From a bacterium (GTDB taxonomy: Bacteria > Krumholzibacteriota > Krumholzibacteria > LZORAL124-64-63), in contig JAUUZX010000015.1 of NCBI GenBank assembly GCA_030592025.1, positions 1-10,189 on the forward strand: 10,189 nt of DNA, in the 5' to 3' direction. A model generated the notes under the pieces. The model had not been told where the DNA came from. It made no database searches and saw only the letters and a list, made by a program, of their open reading frames with translations. A program made the position numbers and the translations under genes. Positions within the stretch are counted from its first letter, which is position 1; every line of letters begins with the position of its first letter. This document shows positions 6,868-10,189 of the stretch, in pieces.

Positions 6868-6886
6868 CCCTTCCATTGGGGAAGGG
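6868..6886 (+). promoter_or_regulatory. Leader hairpin over a ribosome-binding sequence
   Basis: CCCTTCC (6868-6874) and GGAAGGG (6880-6886) form a perfect 7-bp stem with a 5-nt ATTGG loop, about 13 nt downstream of the predicted sigma-54 start. The 3' arm is itself a purine-rich GGGAAGGG that would serve as the ribosome site for the alternative ATG at 6889. The hairpin could control that start or just stabilise the 5' end. Confidence 0.45.
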
Positions 6887-6915
6887 TCATGGTGTGCGGT
6901 AAGGAACGGACACCG

Positions 6916-7902
6916 ATGGGTGAAAGAGCGCGGATTCTCGTTGCCGACGACGAACCCCACATCCGGCGAATCCTGCAGTTCCTGCTGGAACAGGCAGGTT
7001 TCGAGGTTCTCCTCGTGGCGGATGGCGACGAGGCATGGAAAGCCGTCACCAGCTTCAACCCCGATCTCGTCCTGCTGGACGTGATGATGCCCCGCATGGA
7101 TGGCTATTCCGTGCTGGAGATCATTCGTGCCGGGTTCGAGACCTCCCGCCTGCCGGTCATTCTCCTGACCGCCAAGGGTGAGGACGAAGACCGGGTACGG
7201 GGGCTGCGTGGCGGGGCCAACGACTACGTCGTGAAGCCGTTCAACCACGAGGAATTGTTGCTGCGGGTCAGCAACCTCCTGGAGGCCACGCGCCGGGAGC
7301 GGGAGGCCAATCCCTTGACGGGACTGCCCGGAAATCGGGCGATCGAGCGCGAGATCCAGAACCGCATCAACGCGAAGCAGGGCTTCGCCTGCATGTACAT
7401 CGACATCGACCGTTTCAAGAGTTTCAACGACCAGTACGGCTACGCCCGGGGCGACCGGGCCATCTCGCTGGTGGCCGGCGTCCTCATGAGCTGCAGCCGC
7501 AAATATGGTGGCAACAACGACTTCGTCGGCCATGTGGGGGGCGATGACTTCGTCGTCGTCACCGAGACCGAATGGGCCGAGCACCTGGCCTGCCAGATCG
7601 TCGTCGAGTTCGACGCCGGCGTGAAGGGGCTTCATGACCCCGAGGACGTGGCGCGGGGCTACCTGGAGGTCAAGAGTCGGGACGGGCGCGTGCAGCGCTT
7701 CCCCCTCATCACCGTGACCATCGCCCTGGTGGCCGATGCCAGGGATCGCTTCTCCCACCCGGCCGAATTGAGCGACACCATGGTCGAGCTCAAGCGCCAC
7801 GGGAAGGCCAAGAGCGAAAGTGTCGTCGTGCGCGAACGCCGCTCTGCGCCGGGCGTGCCCGAACTGGTCCCCGCCCTCGGCGGCGAGACCGAAACCACCT
7901 GA
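6916..7902 (+). CDS. Response regulator with REC and GGDEF-type (GGDDF) output domain
   Basis: The 328-residue soluble protein starts with a receiver domain (about 1-122): acidic pair D11-D12, phospho-acceptor D55 in LLDVMMPRMDG, switch T85 in LLTAKG and K107 in VKPF. After a short linker, a GGDEF domain begins at NPLTGLPGNRAIE (132-144). It has the metal-binding YIDIDRFKSFND (161-172) and signature motif G208-G-D-D-F212, where canonical cyclases have GG(D/E)EF. The usual inhibitory RxxD lies five residues before the motif; here that position reads GNND, so the Arg is missing. A segment of some 35 residues (about 228-263, with GYLEVKSRDGRVQRFP) precedes the ITVTIALV strand. Possible role: phosphorylation-controlled diguanylate cyclase or c-di-GMP/GTP-responsive regulator. 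ATG 6916 follows TAAGGA (6900-6905, 10-nt spacer); ATG 6889 would add nine residues and has its ribosome site in the leader hairpin. It is the first gene of the sigma-54-led cluster. Confidence 0.85.
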   Translation: MGERARILVADDEPHIRRILQFLLEQAGFEVLLVADGDEAWKAVTSFNPDLVLLDVMMPRMDGYSVLEIIRAGFETSRLPVILLTAKGEDEDRVRGLRGGANDYVVKPFNHEELLLRVSNLLEATRREREANPLTGLPGNRAIEREIQNRINAKQGFACMYIDIDRFKSFNDQYGYARGDRAISLVAGVLMSCSRKYGGNNDFVGHVGGDDFVVVTETEWAEHLACQIVVEFDAGVKGLHDPEDVARGYLEVKSRDGRVQRFPLITVTIALVADARDRFSHPAELSDTMVELKRHGKAKSESVVVRERRSAPGVPELVPALGGETETT

Positions 7903-7914
7903 GATGGGAAACCC

Positions 7915-9714
7915 ATGAATCGCCGAACGCAGCCCCAACCCCGCGCCGGAACCACGACCGCCGTTGAGACGGCGTCGGAGCTGGTCCGTTTGCGCGCCGA
8001 GGTGGGGCGTCTGCGTGAGGAGACCCGGACCCTGGGCAGGCTGAACCAACTCCAGGAACGCTTCGTGGCCGTGGCCAGCCACGAGTTCAAGACCCCCCTG
8101 ACCTCGATCACGGCCTACGCCGACGTGCAGCTGGCCGGCGCGGGCGAGGACCGTGAACGTCGAGCCGAGTTCCTCGGTGTCGTGCGGGACGAAGCCGCCC
8201 GCCTGCTGCGCATGGTCAACCGGATCCTCGATTTCTCCCGGCTGGAGTACGGCTCGCAGTTGCTCGAGCGGGCGCCGGTCGACCTGGTGGCCCTGGCTCG
8301 GGATACGGTCCTGTCCTTCGGCGCCTCCGCCGCCGAGCGGGGTCAGACCATGACCGTGAACGCCGGTCGGTGGGTGCCCATGGCCGAGGTCGACGCCGAC
8401 CTCGTGCGCCAGGTCCTCGTGAACCTCGTTGGCAATGCCCTCAAGTTCACGCCCGACGGGGGTTCGGTCACGATCGACGTGGGCGAGGCCGCCGGCGCCG
8501 TGTCCGTCGAGGTGGCCGACGACGGCCCGGGCATCCCCGCCAAGGACCTGCGCCGGATCTTCCGGGAATTCTACCGCTCCGGAACCACGGCCGCCGCCGA
8601 CGGCACAGGCCTGGGCCTGAGCATCGTCAGCCACATCATCAACCTGCATGGGGGCCAGGTCTCCGTGGCCAACGGGCCCCGGGGCGGGGCGGTCTTCACC
8701 TTCCAGGTGCCCCAATCCGTGGTGCGCAGCAGCGTCGGGGCCATGCCCTCGACCGAGGGCGGTCGCGCCATCGTCGACAACCTGCTGCGCCTGTTGACCG
8801 AATGCGCCGGGGCGCGGGCCGCGGTTCATGTGCGGGCCGACAGTCGGGGGCGGATTGCGGGCGCGGCCTGGTTGGGGCTGGTCCCCGCCTGGGCCGACGG
8901 GTTGCGGACCATGATCGCCGAAGGAGATTCCGCGCAGGCGGTCGTCGACGCGTTCCCGGAGACGGTGGACCCCGGCCGGGGCGACCACTGGCTCTACCTG
9001 GACTACGGTAGCGGCTGGATCCTGCTGGGCCGCCACGAGGCTGCGGGCCCCTTCGACCAGGCGACGCGGGATCAGGGTCCGGCCCTGGCCCGTCTGGGAG
9101 GGCGCGCCATCGACGGTGCCGAGCAGGCGCCGGCGTCGACATTGGAAGCGATCCGCGTTCTGGCCCAGATGCACTGGCAGGGCGTGCCCTCGGCGACGCC
9201 TGCGGCCGGCGCCCTGGTGACCGATCTGGGGCAAGCCCTGGACATGGACGAAACCACGGTGCAGGCGCTGCAGGACGCGGCCCTGCTGCACGACGGGGGC
9301 ATGGCGCGGGTGGAGGAGGAGCTGGTTCTGGCCCGGGGCAACCTGGCCCGGGACGAGCAGGACGAGATCGACCGCCACGTCGAACTCGGTCTCGACCTCC
9401 TGGCGCCGCTGGTGCCCGACACCGAGGTGGCGGAGATGATCCGTCACCACCACGAACGCTGGGACGGCCGCGGCCATCCCGATGGCCTGGCCGGCACGGC
9501 GATTCCCCGGGGCGCCCGTGTGCTCGCCGTGGTGGACGCCTGGTTCGCCATGACCCGCAACCGCCCCTACCGGGTCGGCCGGAGCGCGGCTTCGGCCCTG
9601 CAGGAGATCCGCCGCTGCAGCGGCACCCAGTTCGATCCCGACGTCGTGGACGCCCTCGCCCCGTTGGTGAGCGTCGACCCGGCGGCCACACCCCGCACCG
9701 CGGGCGTCAGTTAG
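7915..9714 (+). CDS. Cytosolic hybrid: histidine kinase fused to degenerate HD-GYP domain
   Basis: The 599-residue protein has no membrane segment. Residues 18-50 are a likely coiled coil (ELVRLRAEVGRLREE), then comes HisKA with H56 in SHEFKTPL. The HATPase domain (about 155-268) has N174 in NLVGNALKFTP, D202 in ADDGPGIP and GTGLGLSIV (230-238), so the kinase looks active. Residues 280-400 are weakly GAF-like. Residues 415-585 are HD-GYP-like: H459-D460 (LLHDGG), H488, H512-H513-E (HHERWDGRGHP), D541 and NRPYR. Departures from consensus are HDIGK to HDGGM (Lys lost), GYP to GHP, the second Asp of DxxDAMT replaced by F544, and apparently no Glu/His pair in the first helix. The phosphodiesterase may therefore be impaired. 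It starts 12 nt after the GGDDF regulator with a modest GATGGGA site. The REC proteins on both sides are obvious phosphotransfer partners. Confidence 0.87.
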   Translation: MNRRTQPQPRAGTTTAVETASELVRLRAEVGRLREETRTLGRLNQLQERFVAVASHEFKTPLTSITAYADVQLAGAGEDRERRAEFLGVVRDEAARLLRMVNRILDFSRLEYGSQLLERAPVDLVALARDTVLSFGASAAERGQTMTVNAGRWVPMAEVDADLVRQVLVNLVGNALKFTPDGGSVTIDVGEAAGAVSVEVADDGPGIPAKDLRRIFREFYRSGTTAAADGTGLGLSIVSHIINLHGGQVSVANGPRGGAVFTFQVPQSVVRSSVGAMPSTEGGRAIVDNLLRLLTECAGARAAVHVRADSRGRIAGAAWLGLVPAWADGLRTMIAEGDSAQAVVDAFPETVDPGRGDHWLYLDYGSGWILLGRHEAAGPFDQATRDQGPALARLGGRAIDGAEQAPASTLEAIRVLAQMHWQGVPSATPAAGALVTDLGQALDMDETTVQALQDAALLHDGGMARVEEELVLARGNLARDEQDEIDRHVELGLDLLAPLVPDTEVAEMIRHHHERWDGRGHPDGLAGTAIPRGARVLAVVDAWFAMTRNRPYRVGRSAASALQEIRRCSGTQFDPDVVDALAPLVSVDPAATPRTAGVS

Positions 9715-9726
9715 GAGAGGCTACGG

Positions 9727-10116
9727 ATGGCATTGCCCATGAGGATCCTGATCGTCGATGACGAGAAGCCCATCGTGACGCTGCTGGCCCAGACCTTCGA
9801 GCAGGAAGGCCACATCGTGGCCAGCGCGGCCGACGGCTTCGACTGCATGAACAAGATGGCGAGCTTCCGGCCCGACGTCGTTCTCATGGACATCATGATG
9901 CCGAAGCTGGACGGCGTGGACACCACCCGCCTGATCCGGCGCAACCGGACCTACGCGGGCACCCTCGTCGTGGCGCTCTCGGCCAAGGCGGATGAGATCA
10001 CGCGCAGCCGCATGCGCGAGGCCGGCGCCGACGCCTTCATCAAGAAACCCTTCTCCATCGCCCGCCTGGTGGCGCGGGTGGAGGAAATGCTCGCGGTCCG
10101 CGCGGGACTGCGCTAG
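9727..10116 (+). CDS. Single-domain response regulator (CheY-like receiver)
   Basis: This 129-residue protein is essentially one receiver domain: D11-D12 acidic pair (ILIVDDEKP), phospho-acceptor D55 in LMDIMMPKLDG, S85 at the Thr/Ser switch position (ALSAK) and K107 in IKKPF. There is no output domain. It is preceded by AGGAG (9713-9717), which overlaps the stop codon of the kinase gene, 9 nt before ATG 9727. A second in-frame ATG at 9739 (MRILIVDDE) is possible. Stand-alone receivers work through protein binding or as phosphate carriers in relays. Its position directly after a histidine kinase makes it a probable substrate of that kinase. It may bridge the kinase to the REC-GGDDF protein or to the product of the next gene. 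Confidence 0.9.
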   Translation: MALPMRILIVDDEKPIVTLLAQTFEQEGHIVASAADGFDCMNKMASFRPDVVLMDIMMPKLDGVDTTRLIRRNRTYAGTLVVALSAKADEITRSRMREAGADAFIKKPFSIARLVARVEEMLAVRAGLR

Positions 10117-10129
10117 GAGCCTTACGGAC

Positions 10130-10189
10130 GTGATCAACATGACCGGCATCATCGGCACCTTCATCACGGCCTCTCCGGCCGTGTGGGCG
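10130..10189 (+). CDS. N-terminus of next gene, possibly ExbB/TolQ/MotA-like (3' end outside window)
   Basis: An open frame runs from GTG 10130 (or ATG 10139) to the right edge, giving 20 residues: MINMTGIIGTFITASPAVWA. AGGAG (10115-10119) lies 10 nt before the GTG and overlaps the stop of the receiver gene, so this is very likely the next gene of the same operon. The hydrophobic beginning with an ASPxVWA pattern resembles the first helix of ExbB/TolQ proton-channel proteins. With so few residues this is only a suggestion, and any small membrane protein could begin this way. Confidence 0.45.
   Translation, partial: MINMTGIIGTFITASPAVWA

Noticed and set aside
4968..7097. Long minus-strand open frame opposite nnr and tsaD
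   Set aside because: It is low-complexity and motif-free, and it crosses two unmistakable plus-strand enzymes and the sigma-54 promoter gap. It is a codon-bias artefact.
6781..9477. Very long open frame on the minus strand opposite the kinase and GGDDF genes
   Set aside because: It is a GC-rich antisense shadow: Gly/Arg/His/Gln-rich with no domain motif, while the plus-strand genes show complete catalytic motifs over the same bases.
9711..10132. Similar spacer sequences before the receiver gene and before the last gene (AGGAG then CTACGGA / TTACGGA)
   Set aside because: The shared part is mainly the Shine-Dalgarno plus TACGGA over fewer than 17 bases. This is too short to claim a duplicated regulatory site.
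1..10189. Search by eye for tRNA, rRNA, CRISPR arrays, insertion sequences, attachment sites and phage genes
   Set aside because: Nothing with the required structure or repeats was seen on either strand.

Overview
The window is GC-rich, densely packed bacterial chromosome with strong Shine-Dalgarno sequences, GTG starts and many stop/start overlaps. No rRNA, tRNA, CRISPR array, transposon or phage gene is visible, so it reads as core/housekeeping plus signalling DNA rather than a mobile island. The secreted protein labelled 'asparagine synthetase B' in databases, which I recall mainly from Bacteroidota and relatives, together with high GC and cytosolic c-di-GMP-type signalling proteins, suggests a GC-rich member of the FCB group (Krumholzibacteriota/Eisenbacteria-like). 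This placement is inference only.

Layout. (1) 1-2127, plus strand: the C-terminal part of a TPR-repeat protein, coupled by a 4-bp overlap to an exported protein of about 420 residues of the misnamed 'asparagine synthetase B' family. The latter is split into two reading frames by an apparent one-base loss in a C run at 1219-1224. (2) 2236-2424, plus: a 62-residue zinc-ribbon protein. (3) 2446-3264, minus: a CPBP-family intramembrane protease, convergent with the zinc-ribbon gene and divergent from the next operon. (4) 3384-6797, plus: a tight operon of a HAD phosphatase, a bifunctional NAD(P)HX repair enzyme (epimerase + dehydratase) carrying an unusual His/Asp-rich insertion, and TsaD for tRNA t6A synthesis. 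(5) 6829-10189, plus: a signalling module led by a near-perfect sigma-54 (-24/-12) promoter and a leader hairpin. It holds a REC-GGDEF (GGDDF) response regulator, a soluble histidine kinase fused to a degenerate HD-GYP domain, a single-domain receiver, and the first codons of a gene that may encode an ExbB/TolQ/MotA-like proton-channel subunit.

How the genes work together. The HAD-Nnr-TsaD operon looks like metabolite repair and tRNA modification housekeeping. The last module looks like a cytosolic phosphorelay: the kinase at 7915 could phosphorylate the REC of the GGDDF protein, the stand-alone REC, or both. Both c-di-GMP-related domains depart from the catalytic consensus, so they may sense or scaffold rather than make and degrade c-di-GMP. 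This sigma-54-led module is the most interesting part of the window.
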